64,000 nucleotides of DNA from a virus, in the IMG/VR virus record IMGVR_UViG_3300018080_006015, positions 55,630 to 119,629 of that record; one strand, given 5' to 3'. Below, in pieces: positions 55,507-63,301 of this stretch (the first letter of the stretch is position 1; the number at the start of each line of letters is the position of its first letter). A program made the position numbers and the translations under genes. The notes under the pieces are model-generated. The model did not search any database and had not been told where the DNA came from. It saw only the letters and a program-made list of their open reading frames with translations.

Positions 55507-55809
55507 ATGACCAAAAATAACGAGAATGAGGATACTGTTTTTTTAGATGAAAAACTTATAGAAAAATTTGCCAGAAAAATAGAAAAAGCAATAAACTCTA
55601 TATTAGACACAAATGAATATGAAAGTTATTCGTTAGAATTATTGTTAGTTTTACTTTCATTTAGTTCTCAGATTTCTATAGATATTCAGATGGACGAAGA
55701 AGATTTTACACATTTTATCAAAGAAACTTATAAAAAAGTTATCGATGAAATGGGTGAAGATATAAAAAACAAAAATATTGAAGAATTAGATATTTCACAA
55801 TTAAATTAG
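55507..55809 (+). CDS. Small acidic hypothetical protein, 100 aa
   Basis: ATG 55507 is chosen because AAAGGA lies 8 bp upstream; ATG 55486 has no such site. The protein is helical and acidic (LIEKFARKIEKAINSILDTN, LELLLVLLSFSSQISIDIQM, EEDFTHFIKETYKKVIDEMG). It probably forms a small helical bundle. No family recognised. Confidence 0.5.
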   Translation: MTKNNENEDTVFLDEKLIEKFARKIEKAINSILDTNEYESYSLELLLVLLSFSSQISIDIQMDEEDFTHFIKETYKKVIDEMGEDIKNKNIEELDISQLN

Positions 55810-55829
55810 ATTGAAGAAAGGTATTTTAT

Positions 55830-56093
55830 ATGGATATAGATAATGAAGACATTTATGATGCTATGCGTAGTTTGTTTAGATATTGTCAAATGCAGGATTT
55901 AAAAGCTCCGGATCTCTTAATAGATACCGAGAGTGAAATATTGTTAAAACGCATTGGAAAATTAAATGCTCACGAAATTTACGAGATGATGAATCTGTGG
56001 CCCAATTTTTATGCGCAGCAATTAGCTCATGATGAAATACAAAATCAACAATGTGAACAAGATCTCGAAGATATGATTGTGAATTCAAATTAG
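55830..56093 (+). CDS. Small acidic hypothetical protein, 87 aa
   Basis: GAAAGG lies upstream of ATG 55830. A helical acidic product (DIYDAMRSLFRYCQMQDL, LLKRIGKLNAHEIYEMMNLW, DEIQNQQCEQDLEDMIV). No family recognised. The gene lies 20 bp after the previous one in the same operon. Confidence 0.5.
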   Translation: MDIDNEDIYDAMRSLFRYCQMQDLKAPDLLIDTESEILLKRIGKLNAHEIYEMMNLWPNFYAQQLAHDEIQNQQCEQDLEDMIVNSN

Positions 56094-56119
56094 AGCTAAT
56101 AAAATTATATATTAGTACT

Positions 56120-56464
56120 ATGGTTGTACGCCCCGCTGCTGTTATATTTATAAATGCTGATTTGACCGATAATGTCAGAAATATGCTGGTTAAACAGCTG
56201 CACATAAATGATGTCGTTGATGGTTATGTGTTTGATCAACGTATTGCCTCCGATACCAATTATGTTAACAATATCAAGCAGTTGGACTTGCGGGTTATGG
56301 TTGTTAGATCGTCTATGCAGGAGCTACAAAACAGAGAATATGCTGATGTAGTCTGCTTTTTCAAAAACGGTTTAATAAGTATTTTAGAAAACAAATTTGG
56401 TCCTCCAGGTCAAACTTACAGGGTTGTAAATTTAGATTGGGGTGATCTATGCATTTATTATTAA
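56120..56464 (+). CDS. Hypothetical protein, 114 aa
   Basis: The frame from ATG 56120 gives an alpha/beta protein with strands AAVIFINADL and LRVMVVRSS, and a WGDLCIYY end. The pattern is like a small Rossmann-type or receiver fold, but no motif confirms it. No ribosome site is visible; the start could be one of the later in-frame codons. It ends 12 bp before the Gly/Arg-rich gene. Confidence 0.5.
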   Translation: MVVRPAAVIFINADLTDNVRNMLVKQLHINDVVDGYVFDQRIASDTNYVNNIKQLDLRVMVVRSSMQELQNREYADVVCFFKNGLISILENKFGPPGQTYRVVNLDWGDLCIYY

Positions 56465-56476
56465 AGGAGAAATATT

Positions 56477-56674
56477 ATGCCTAATAGAGATAAAACTGGA
56501 CCTAAAGGAGATGGTCCTAAAACTGGACGTGGACTTGGTCCTTGCAAAAAAGATAAAACTAATCAAGGTGGTGGCCTAGGTAAAGGTCGCGGATTTGGTG
56601 GTCGTGGTTTTGGTGGTGGTCAGGGCAGACAAAACAGAAATAGACGAGGCAGAAGAGGGAGGGGTCGGAGATAA
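56477..56674 (+). CDS. Gly/Arg-rich small protein, DUF5320-like start, 65 aa
   Basis: MPNRDKTGPKGDGPKTGRG then LGPCKK matches the pattern of DUF5320-like small proteins (MP..DGTGP.G.GP.TGRG). The rest is almost wholly Gly, Arg and Lys (GRGFGGRGFGGGQGRQNRNR), like RGG-box RNA-binding tails. Strong AAAGGAG site, and an immediate terminator, indicate efficient expression as the last gene of the operon. RNA or DNA binding is inferred from composition. Confidence 0.65.
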   Translation: MPNRDKTGPKGDGPKTGRGLGPCKKDKTNQGGGLGKGRGFGGRGFGGGQGRQNRNRRGRRGRGRR

Positions 56675-56695
56675 TTAATGATTAATTAATGTTTT

Positions 56696-56724
56696 AAAGC
56701 CTCAATCCATTTTGGGGCTTTTTT
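56696..56724 (+). terminator. Rho-independent terminator
   Basis: AAAGCCTCAA (56696-56705) pairs with TTGGGGCTTT (56712-56721) with one T-G wobble and a TCCATT loop, followed by a T-run to 56724. It ends the 52277-56674 operon. Confidence 0.88.
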
Positions 56725-56759
56725 GTTTGTTAATTTTATAAATAATTTCGCATTTTAAT

Positions 56760-57518
56760 ATGATGTTAGATCCTACATATAATATTCCACCAATGGATCC
56801 TCTTTTCATTCCATGTAAAGATACTCCATTAACAGAACAAGAAGTAACTTATTATCTTAGGGAGGCCTGGAAAGAAATATATGGAGAATATCCTTCATTA
56901 GATAGTTTGGCTATTTTATGGGGACAAGTGGCGTTAGAATGTGGTCGTGGCAAATATTCTAGATGTTATAATTTTGGTAATGTTAAAAGGCGTAAAGGAG
57001 AAACATATACTTCGTATGAGTGTGGAGAATATATTAATGGAAAATATTATCAGTTTTGGCCATATCATCCGCAAACATTCTTTATGGCCCATAAATCAGC
57101 TCTAGAGGGCGCCAAATTCCACCTAAAATTTTTAGCAGGACGTAAAAGGTATAAGAAGGCATGGAAAGAAGTAATAAATGGAGACCCAATTAAATATGTA
57201 TATGAATTAAAACGGGGTGGATATTTTACAGCTCCATTAGATAAATATACACAGGTAGTGGTAAACCTAACAAACGAATTTAAAAGACGCGCAGATGAAC
57301 TTATGTCATGGCAACCACCTAAGCCGGAATCAGAACCTAAAGAAGATTATGAGCTGATTCCAGAAATAAAAGAACCAGCTCATGAGGTTACAGATCTAAT
57401 TCCAGACACAAAAGATCCAAATAAAAATCCTGATGAAGAAAAAATTAATACAATTGTAAAAATCTTTATGACAATTTGGGCTTTTATTATTGGTTTATTT
57501 GCGTCTAAGAAACCCTAA
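56760..57518 (+). CDS. Muramidase/glucosaminidase-like cell-wall hydrolase with C-terminal membrane segment, 252 aa
   Basis: The core (YYLREAWKEIYGEYPSLDSL, AILWGQVALECGRGKYSRCY, NFGNVKRR) is that of glucosaminidase/transglycosylase-like lysozymes: a catalytic Glu60 in WGQVALE followed by YNFGN. It would cut glycan strands of peptidoglycan. After residue 180 is a proline/glutamate-rich linker, and residues about 228-247 (INTIVKIFMTIWAFIIGLFA) form a hydrophobic helix ending in KKP. Such a tail anchors or guides the enzyme to the membrane. A related enzyme lies at 57975 on the other strand. The start is one of two adjacent ATGs. Confidence 0.72.
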   Translation: MMLDPTYNIPPMDPLFIPCKDTPLTEQEVTYYLREAWKEIYGEYPSLDSLAILWGQVALECGRGKYSRCYNFGNVKRRKGETYTSYECGEYINGKYYQFWPYHPQTFFMAHKSALEGAKFHLKFLAGRKRYKKAWKEVINGDPIKYVYELKRGGYFTAPLDKYTQVVVNLTNEFKRRADELMSWQPPKPESEPKEDYELIPEIKEPAHEVTDLIPDTKDPNKNPDEEKINTIVKIFMTIWAFIIGLFASKKP

Positions 57519-57532
57519 TCAGTATTTTATAT

Positions 57533-57958
57533 TTATTTTTTATCTGCGGCTTCCATTTGTTTTACTACTTTATTGGCCCATGATCTTCCGGCGTCACCTC
57601 CCCATAATTCCCAGGCTATTCTACCTTTATCTTCCCAGGGTTGCTTTCCAGGAGGTACCTGTTTAGCTTTTTCGTGTCTGTCGAAAAATGCCTTCATTCT
57701 TCGTATTGTTGCAGGGCTAATAGTATTTCTGTTTTTTAAATTAACCGCTCTTTGAACACCACTGCCAACACCTTCTGATTTGGCTTGTTGCGTACTAAGA
57801 CCGCCTTTTCCTTTATTTTTCTTTCTCCATTCCAAACCTCTAGCGGCGGCTTCTGCGACTGACGTTGGTGGTTTGAAATTTATATGTTCGTATTTTTTAG
57901 GAATGGATGCTTTCTTTATTATTTCTATGGCCTTATAAAATTCTTCTTGTATTATCAT
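57533..57958 (-). CDS. Conserved phage protein of unknown function, 141 aa
   Basis: A basic protein with KPPTSVAEAAARGLEWRKKN, GLSTQQAKSEGVGSGVQRAV, ISPATIRRMKAFFDRHEKAK and GRIAWELWGGDAGRSWANKV. I recall this pattern as a conserved domain in many phage and prophage proteins, sometimes fused to larger virion proteins. No function is established to my knowledge. It lies convergent to the muramidase gene and 16 bp downstream of the minus-strand muramidase, so both minus-strand genes probably share a message. Confidence 0.65.
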   Translation of the reverse strand: MIIQEEFYKAIEIIKKASIPKKYEHINFKPPTSVAEAAARGLEWRKKNKGKGGLSTQQAKSEGVGSGVQRAVNLKNRNTISPATIRRMKAFFDRHEKAKQVPPGKQPWEDKGRIAWELWGGDAGRSWANKVVKQMEAADKK

Positions 57959-57974
57959 ATTGGTTCCTAATATT

Positions 57975-58535
57975 TTACTTAGATTTCTTCAGTTTTGGTA
58001 TAACTTTATAAGTTGCCTTCGAATATAATTGCCGCATAGCCTTTCCATATTGTATAGGATCTGCGCCATAATATCCGCACCCATACAATATTCTAGCCGC
58101 CCACTCGGGAGCACCAGCGTCAAATGCTGGCAATGATGATTTGCACATATTGCGTATTACACTCCAATATGCCCTCGAACCCTCTGCAAAATTGGGAAAT
58201 GATCTAAATGGATGGCCGGCAATGATATAATATGGCACCTTTTTAAGTGTGCTAATATTGCCCAAATTATAATTGTATGTAAGTCTGCCCTGGCCATTTT
58301 CTATAGCAACTTGGCTCCAAGCAACAGCTAAGCGCTTATTTGATGGGGCATATCCAAAAACATCTATATGTCCTTTTTTTAACACTTCGGCCAATGGTAC
58401 AACCTTGATTGGCGTATGCGTTTTTGGAACTCTATTAGGATTTTTATTTTCCGCATGTGTTATATTAGTAGATATAATAATTAACGTTAAAACTATAGTT
58501 AAGATCTTGAATATTCTAAATAATTTTTCTTTCAT
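57975..58535 (-). CDS. Exported muramidase-like protein, 186 aa
   Basis: Signal peptide MKEKLFRIFKILTIVLTLII then ISTNITHA with a likely cut after Ala28. The core (RLAVAWSQVAIENGQGRLTY, NYNLGNIS) is related to the protein at 56760, with Glu79 in the catalytic position and YNLGN following. It is thus an exported peptidoglycan hydrolase or transglycosylase-like protein. Unlike its relative it has a cleavable signal and no C-terminal membrane helix. Divergent from the amidase at 58577, with 41 bp between starts that must hold both promoters or ribosome sites. It could assist lysis or be a virion component. Confidence 0.68.
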   Translation of the reverse strand: MKEKLFRIFKILTIVLTLIIISTNITHAENKNPNRVPKTHTPIKVVPLAEVLKKGHIDVFGYAPSNKRLAVAWSQVAIENGQGRLTYNYNLGNISTLKKVPYYIIAGHPFRSFPNFAEGSRAYWSVIRNMCKSSLPAFDAGAPEWAARILYGCGYYGADPIQYGKAMRQLYSKATYKVIPKLKKSK

Positions 58536-58576
58536 ACATATATGTCGTTAATTTGCTATATTCGTGAGAGGATGGT

Positions 58577-59386
58577 ATGGGTACAAAAAATACAAGCATT
58601 ATAGCCGCTGGTAAAAAATTTGATGTTGGTTGTCGGGTAATTACTTGGGATGAGGAGGAGGGTTTATCTTTTTACCCCAAAAAACATTTCTATGCAAGAA
58701 ATTGGTCATTTAAAGAATTGCAACAAAAAATGAAATGTTTTGTTGTGCATCATTCTGTTACATATACGGCTCATAGTATGTTTCGCGGATTAAATGCCAG
58801 GGGATTAAGTGTAAATTTCATGATAGATGATGATATCAATGAGGACGGAATAGCAACTATATATCAGTGCGCGGATATTAAAGAAGGATGTTGGTCACAT
58901 TATCCGCTAAACGAAGAAGGACCTGGCGTAGAAATTAGTTATCATCCAGAATATTGGGATAATCCTAATCTGTATTCTGCATATTATCAGGCTAAGTTTG
59001 GTGTTCAGCCGCATGATGTTGTAACAGACGTTATTCGTGGAAGAAAATTTAAGGTTTTCGCTCCTACAGAGGCTCAAGTAAAAGCATGTATACGACTTCT
59101 TTGGGGTTTCCACGAACTATTTCCAAATGTTAGGCCAGAGTTTCCCAAAGATGAAAATGGAAATGTTAGCAAGGTTACAAGAAAAGAAATTCAAGATGGT
59201 TTTCTTGCGCATTTCCATGTGAGTAATGTAAAAGTAGATCCTATGGGGTTTCCTTTTGAAAGAGTTGAGAAAGAAGTAGAACAATTACACAAAGAATATC
59301 AAAATAAACAGAGTAATAAACCTACAATCACATTTGTTTCAGGAATATGGGACAAAATTTCTTCATTAATGAAATTAAGAGGATAA
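58577..59386 (+). CDS. N-acetylmuramoyl-L-alanine amidase (amidase_2 type)
   Basis: Cleaves the lactyl-amide bond between the glycan and peptide of peptidoglycan. Residues CFVVHHSVTY (His58, His59) give the first zinc ligand; GLSVNFMIDDDINEDGIATI matches the strand after it, and FLAHFHVSNVKVDP (His212, His214, Lys219, Asp221) gives the second ligand and the catalytic and third-ligand residues in T7-lysozyme order, with Asp where T7 has Cys. Length 269 is longer than the minimal domain because of a C-terminal helix and a final amphipathic segment (ITFVSGIWDKISSLMKLRG). GAGAGGAT precedes the ATG. It lies 1 bp before the next gene, so the two form a unit. Confidence 0.85.
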   Translation: MGTKNTSIIAAGKKFDVGCRVITWDEEEGLSFYPKKHFYARNWSFKELQQKMKCFVVHHSVTYTAHSMFRGLNARGLSVNFMIDDDINEDGIATIYQCADIKEGCWSHYPLNEEGPGVEISYHPEYWDNPNLYSAYYQAKFGVQPHDVVTDVIRGRKFKVFAPTEAQVKACIRLLWGFHELFPNVRPEFPKDENGNVSKVTRKEIQDGFLAHFHVSNVKVDPMGFPFERVEKEVEQLHKEYQNKQSNKPTITFVSGIWDKISSLMKLRG

Positions 59387-59387
59387 T

Positions 59388-60317
59388 ATGCCAGAAATTA
59401 GAGACGTAATAATAAATGTATATTCTTGTTCTGCTCAGGCTCCGTGTCATAAGTGGAAAGATGAGTTTTTTACTAATTCCCCTATAATTATAAATGTACC
59501 AGGTGGAAGCTCGTCTATTTATAGAACATCAGCAATAAGATGGGCAAAAACTGGTGATGCATTTAAAGCAGCTGTAAAAGAAAGAACGGGACTAGATATC
59601 GAAGTTGGCAAACGGGGATTAACTACATTTTCTTTGGGCTGGACTTTTGCTGATGAGTTGCTTAAGTTTAAATCAGAAAGAGATAAACTTGATACCTATT
59701 TGTTATTAGACGGGTGTCACACATCTACATTGGATCATTGGATTCAATATGCAAAAAGAGCCGCAGAAGGAGATGCATTTATGGCTATGGCCCATTCTAG
59801 TATTGTTCCGCCATTTGTTAGCACTACTGTTACAAATTCTAAGATTTTTGATGAGGCATTTAAGCTTAGAGAAAAATATCCCGATCCAATTGAAATTCCC
59901 GATTATATATTGCACGCCAAACTGCCAGATAAAGGCGTAACAATTTCTTTGGGTGCCTCACCTGGTTTGCCAGCTATATCAAAAACATGGACAGAAGATC
60001 CATTGAAGAATAATGTGGTTGCTGGTAATTTGACACGTTTTCATTATACCGGTAATGATAGGCCAGATCATGTTTATATTGCTTGGTATGTAAGTAAGAG
60101 ATTGTGGAATTGGTTTGGTGATACGTGGTCTGAGGAAAAAGAAGAAATATCTCCAGAGCCCATACCGGATGTTACCACAGAAGACGAACCAGAACCCGCC
60201 CAAGATCCAATCCAAAAACCCGAACAACCAGAGGATAATAAGGAAAAAGCAACTGTTACGGGTTGGCAGGCTTTTATTGCTGTATTGTTATCATTTTTAA
60301 GAAAGCTATTTAGTTAG
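59388..60317 (+). CDS. Probable serine hydrolase with C-terminal membrane segment, 309 aa
   Basis: Strand IIINVPGGSSS, nucleophile-like turn TTFSLGWTFAD (Ser82 in a F-S-x-G context) and LLLDGCHTS (Asp108) follow an alpha/beta-hydrolase order; His136 in AMAHSS or a later His could complete a triad. It may be an esterase or amidase acting on envelope lipids or polysaccharides, like LysB-type enzymes. Residues 240-285 are Pro/Glu-rich, and the end (WQAFIAVLLSFLRKLFS) is hydrophobic, like the tails of the muramidase and, weakly, the amidase. The family is not certain. The last 4 bp overlap the convergent Lys/Glu-rich gene. Confidence 0.5.
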   Translation: MPEIRDVIINVYSCSAQAPCHKWKDEFFTNSPIIINVPGGSSSIYRTSAIRWAKTGDAFKAAVKERTGLDIEVGKRGLTTFSLGWTFADELLKFKSERDKLDTYLLLDGCHTSTLDHWIQYAKRAAEGDAFMAMAHSSIVPPFVSTTVTNSKIFDEAFKLREKYPDPIEIPDYILHAKLPDKGVTISLGASPGLPAISKTWTEDPLKNNVVAGNLTRFHYTGNDRPDHVYIAWYVSKRLWNWFGDTWSEEKEEISPEPIPDVTTEDEPEPAQDPIQKPEQPEDNKEKATVTGWQAFIAVLLSFLRKLFS

Positions 60318-60925
60318 TTTCTTTTGGAGAAATTGCTGAATGCTCTTTTTTTGTCGATATTTTTAGGCCTTTTTTTAATTTCTTCTACGGGTGTTTCCGG
60401 CCCAAAGATTTCTTCCATATCTTCTTTTGATTTTTGTTGGGCTGCTCTGTAAGATTTAGGTGGCATTGCAGGCAAACTTTTCTCCTCTTCCTGTGCTACA
60501 CATTCTATTTCTTCTACTATTTTTATTTCTCTTTTTTTACTTTTCCAAGGCTTTTTTTTTGAGGGGGTTTTCTTTTTGCCAGATTTCTCACTTCTTTTTT
60601 TTGATTTTGTGCTATTTTCTTTTTCTTCCTTTTCAGCCAATACCGTTTCGCGATGTTGCTTGGCCCTTTCAACCTTCTCTCTTCGTTCTTCTTCTTTTTC
60701 CAAATCTTTTTTTAATCTGGCTCTTTCTTTCTTTGCCCCCTTGTTCGGTCCAAGTTTTTGATCTAGCTTTTCTATTTTTTGCATTGTGTTAAGATTATTA
60801 TGTTCTTTTTGCCGAACATTCGCACTTTCTTTACGTTGTTCTTTCTTCTTTATTCGGCTTGGCTTGTGCCAGCTGATTTTCCCGATTTGAGCTTTTTCTT
60901 CTTGATCTGACATTTCTTTCTCCAT
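60314..60925 (-). CDS. Lys/Glu-rich coiled-coil protein, 203 aa
   Basis: Over half the residues are Lys, Glu, Arg or Gln. Long charged helices are predicted (RARLKKDLEKEEERREKVER; KKRSEKSGKKKTPSKKKPWK), with a C-terminal acidic patch (VEEIECVAQEEEKSLP). It may bind DNA or act as a scaffold or tail-assembly component; no family is recognised. GGAG lies 6 bp before the second ATG (60913), so translation may start there rather than at 60925. It is the last gene of the minus-strand operon and begins 1 bp after the endonuclease stop. Confidence 0.5.
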   Translation of the reverse strand: MEKEMSDQEEKAQIGKISWHKPSRIKKKEQRKESANVRQKEHNNLNTMQKIEKLDQKLGPNKGAKKERARLKKDLEKEEERREKVERAKQHRETVLAEKEEKENSTKSKKRSEKSGKKKTPSKKKPWKSKKREIKIVEEIECVAQEEEKSLPAMPPKSYRAAQQKSKEDMEEIFGPETPVEEIKKRPKNIDKKRAFSNFSKRN

Positions 60926-60926
60926 T

Positions 60927-61724
60927 TTAAAACTGTTGAGCTACCATTTTGCATAATTCTATAAAATACTTTTGATTTAATGATCCTTTTACTTTATTGA
61001 TATCTTTATGTACCCATTGCACATTTCCTTTAATATAACCTACAGATGAGTCTATTCTATCTAATGATGCATTTGTTTCATGTGGGAAACTGTTTCTTCC
61101 GAACCATAATTGTTGATTTGTAAGTGCACACTTTTCATTTTGTGATATAAATAATTCCCACAAGTATTTTTTAGAAAGATTAAATTTTATGTTTCTTCTT
61201 TTTGCGCCACGTTTTATTTCGTAAAATTTTGTTCCGCTTATGAGCCCAACTCCTTTAAAAGCTCCGTTATTAGGCCCCCTAATAAATCTGCCTTTTTCTA
61301 TAACAGCGCAGCCACAAGACATAACCCTATTTGATTTAACACTATCGATTCTTTTTATACACTCTTTTCCACACTCACACACACACCTGCAAAATCTTCT
61401 CAGTTTATTTGTTGAATAATGTTCTGGAATATATGTTTTAGGCAATACCTCTAGAACTGTTAATTTATTGTATTTCTTTCCAACTAAATTATCATATGCT
61501 TTGCCGTGAGTAAAATGAGAAAAGTCTATACCAAATTCTATAGCTTGTTTTTTTAGATGATTGTGATGCTTTATACCAAGGTACCTTGCTGCTCCACGGA
61601 AACTTGTACTGTTTTTTACAGCTTCTTCTAGTTTAACAATATCTGTTTTCACATAACCTCCCAAATAACTACCATTGCTTGGTATTTGTATGTTACAATA
61701 GTAGTTGTTTGGGATTATTATCAT
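60927..61724 (-). CDS. HNH-type endonuclease, 265 aa
   Basis: The N-terminal 60 residues are a helix-turn-helix-like segment (VKNSTSFRGAARYLGIKHHN). A Cys cluster follows (CRCVCECG at 112-119 and SCGC at 136-139), part of the LVGKKYNKLTVLEV...CGC domain common in phage homing endonucleases. The catalytic part is CALTNQ then NASLDRIDSSVGYIKGNVQW, VHKDINKVKGS, the ending of HNH enzymes of the group I intron/free-standing type. It would nick or cut DNA and could spread by homing. Its ATGA start overlaps the macro-domain stop, so it has become part of the operon. Confidence 0.8.
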   Translation of the reverse strand: MIIIPNNYYCNIQIPSNGSYLGGYVKTDIVKLEEAVKNSTSFRGAARYLGIKHHNHLKKQAIEFGIDFSHFTHGKAYDNLVGKKYNKLTVLEVLPKTYIPEHYSTNKLRRFCRCVCECGKECIKRIDSVKSNRVMSCGCAVIEKGRFIRGPNNGAFKGVGLISGTKFYEIKRGAKRRNIKFNLSKKYLWELFISQNEKCALTNQQLWFGRNSFPHETNASLDRIDSSVGYIKGNVQWVHKDINKVKGSLNQKYFIELCKMVAQQF

Positions 61725-62224
61725 TCTGGCAAGTCATATATTGTTACATTTATTCCTTTAGATATTAGCGTTTTCTTTATTATATTTTCAATTATTGACC
61801 AATCTTTACAACCACCAAGACCACAGCCAAATTTGGGGCCATGCACACTACTTCCATTATATTTGGCAATTTTTGCAACTTTCTCTAAGCACGTTTCCAA
61901 AGCATCATATCGAATTGGTGGTTTTCCATCTTTGTCGGATTTGATATCATGCTGTGCAATCATATTTATAATTGTGGTGTCAGATTGTACGTTTACCTCT
62001 TGGATCTCACCAAGTAGAAATCTATTTTGTGATCTATACCATCTTCTATATTCTTCCTCTGGTTTTTTCCAACGTTTGCTCAAAGATAATACGAAGCCCT
62101 TCCCCCATTTTCCTACATCATTGCAAATATGAATAATAATTCTATGACCTGCAGAAACCGGAACTGTGGCGTCTCCGGTCTTATATCTTAAATGTCCTTG
62201 CATAAAATTTCTTGGTTGCTCCAT
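61721..62224 (-). CDS. Macro-domain protein (ADP-ribose binding/hydrolysing)
   Basis: Macro-domain signatures: HICNDVGKWGKGF (33-44) corresponds to the Asn/Gly loop that holds the distal ribose, and VHGPKFGCGLGGCK (127-140) to the phosphate-binding loop; the strand TTIINMIAQHD lies between. Such domains bind ADP-ribose and in many cases hydrolyse ADP-ribose 1''-phosphate or remove ADP-ribose from proteins or nucleic acid. Length 167 is normal for a one-domain protein, and it resembles the Poa1-like group. It overlaps its neighbours on both sides (TAATG upstream, ATGA downstream), so it is co-translated with NAD synthetase operon genes. Confidence 0.85.
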   Translation of the reverse strand: MEQPRNFMQGHLRYKTGDATVPVSAGHRIIIHICNDVGKWGKGFVLSLSKRWKKPEEEYRRWYRSQNRFLLGEIQEVNVQSDTTIINMIAQHDIKSDKDGKPPIRYDALETCLEKVAKIAKYNGSSVHGPKFGCGLGGCKDWSIIENIIKKTLISKGINVTIYDLPE

Positions 62225-62841
62225 TATATCTCCAAATCATTTATTATTTTGTTACTAAGATCTTCATTAAAATATAACATTTTTTCTTTAAGCTTATTAT
62301 TAGGAGGCCATATAGTAGCCCACGATTTTGTTATTTTAGCTGCTATAGGTCCTTGAATTCTTAATATATCTACCGCTAAATAATCAAAAACATTAATATT
62401 TTTGACTATAGGTCGTAATGTGTTTATGCCACAACTAAGTGGTGGTTGATTTTTATTCCATTCGTTTTTGGATAAGGAGATTAATCTTAAGCGCTTGTCT
62501 CGACCAAACAACCAAATAAAAGATATATTCATTTCATTATCATTATCTCTCCCAAATGAAACAAAACCCCATGTGCTCATTTTAGATAGTTTTTTGGGAT
62601 GGGCTTTAAAATATAAATCAGTTACAAGTGTATCTATTTTATTAGAGGAGCTGTTTACAATAGAATTAATCTTTTTCTTATTGGTAATCTTTAAATAATT
62701 GCCCAAATGATCTGTCCAACTTTTCCAAGAGTTGAGCGGATATAAATCACAAATCTCGATAATTGTGGCAATTTCGGGGCTATGCGGAAGAAACGCTTTT
62801 ACATTTTCAACCGCTTGTTTTCTATTTATAGTTTTTTTCAT
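62224..62841 (-). CDS. Hypothetical protein, 205 aa
   Basis: A basic, mixed alpha/beta protein (INRKQAVENVKAFLPHSPEI; CDLYPLNSWKSWTDHLGNYL; TWGFVSFGRDNDNEMNISFI). No family recognised. The gene overlaps the upstream unknown gene by 20 bp and its stop overlaps the macro-domain start, placing it firmly in the operon. Confidence 0.55.
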   Translation of the reverse strand: MKKTINRKQAVENVKAFLPHSPEIATIIEICDLYPLNSWKSWTDHLGNYLKITNKKKINSIVNSSSNKIDTLVTDLYFKAHPKKLSKMSTWGFVSFGRDNDNEMNISFIWLFGRDKRLRLISLSKNEWNKNQPPLSCGINTLRPIVKNINVFDYLAVDILRIQGPIAAKITKSWATIWPPNNKLKEKMLYFNEDLSNKIINDLEI

Positions 62842-63301
62842 TCAGAAACAATTTGGCCAATTCTTTTTCATTAATAATTTCGCCCGACTCTATTAGTTGG
62901 AAAGCTTTTTTCATCATTTCGCCATTTAAAATCTCTTTTTGTTTTTTGAATTTATCCATGGCTATTTTGTATTCAGAAAGATCTTTTTTCCATTTAGCGT
63001 ATTTTTGTTTATATTTATTAAGTCTTTTTTGATAAGATAACATTTTTTGTTTAAGTTTTGGATTGGGCATTTCTTTTGAATATTGTATTTCAACAACGGC
63101 ACCATATTCCTCGGTCTCGATGTTTATATGAACATTATTTGGATCAATTTTTTGCTCTTCACATACCTTTAAAAGAGTTTTTATCGATATATGATCGCCA
63201 CATAATCTCTCATCGTATAGGTATGATATCTCCGAGATAGTTTCTTGTGGTTTACACGGTCTAGTTGGCTTTATTGGCCTTATTGGTTTATTTAGTTTCA
63301 T
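62822..63301 (-). CDS. Hypothetical coiled-coil protein, 159 aa
   Basis: A proline/lysine-rich start (KLNKPIRPIKPTRPCKP) is followed by a small beta part (NVHINIETEEYGAVVEIQYS) and a long charged coiled coil (KLKQKMLSYQKRLNKYKQKY, AKWKKDLSEYKIAMDKFKKQ). No family recognised. Its ATG overlaps the NAD synthetase stop by 4 bp. Confidence 0.55.
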   Translation of the reverse strand: MKLNKPIRPIKPTRPCKPQETISEISYLYDERLCGDHISIKTLLKVCEEQKIDPNNVHINIETEEYGAVVEIQYSKEMPNPKLKQKMLSYQKRLNKYKQKYAKWKKDLSEYKIAMDKFKKQKEILNGEMMKKAFQLIESGEIINEKELAKLFLNEKNYK

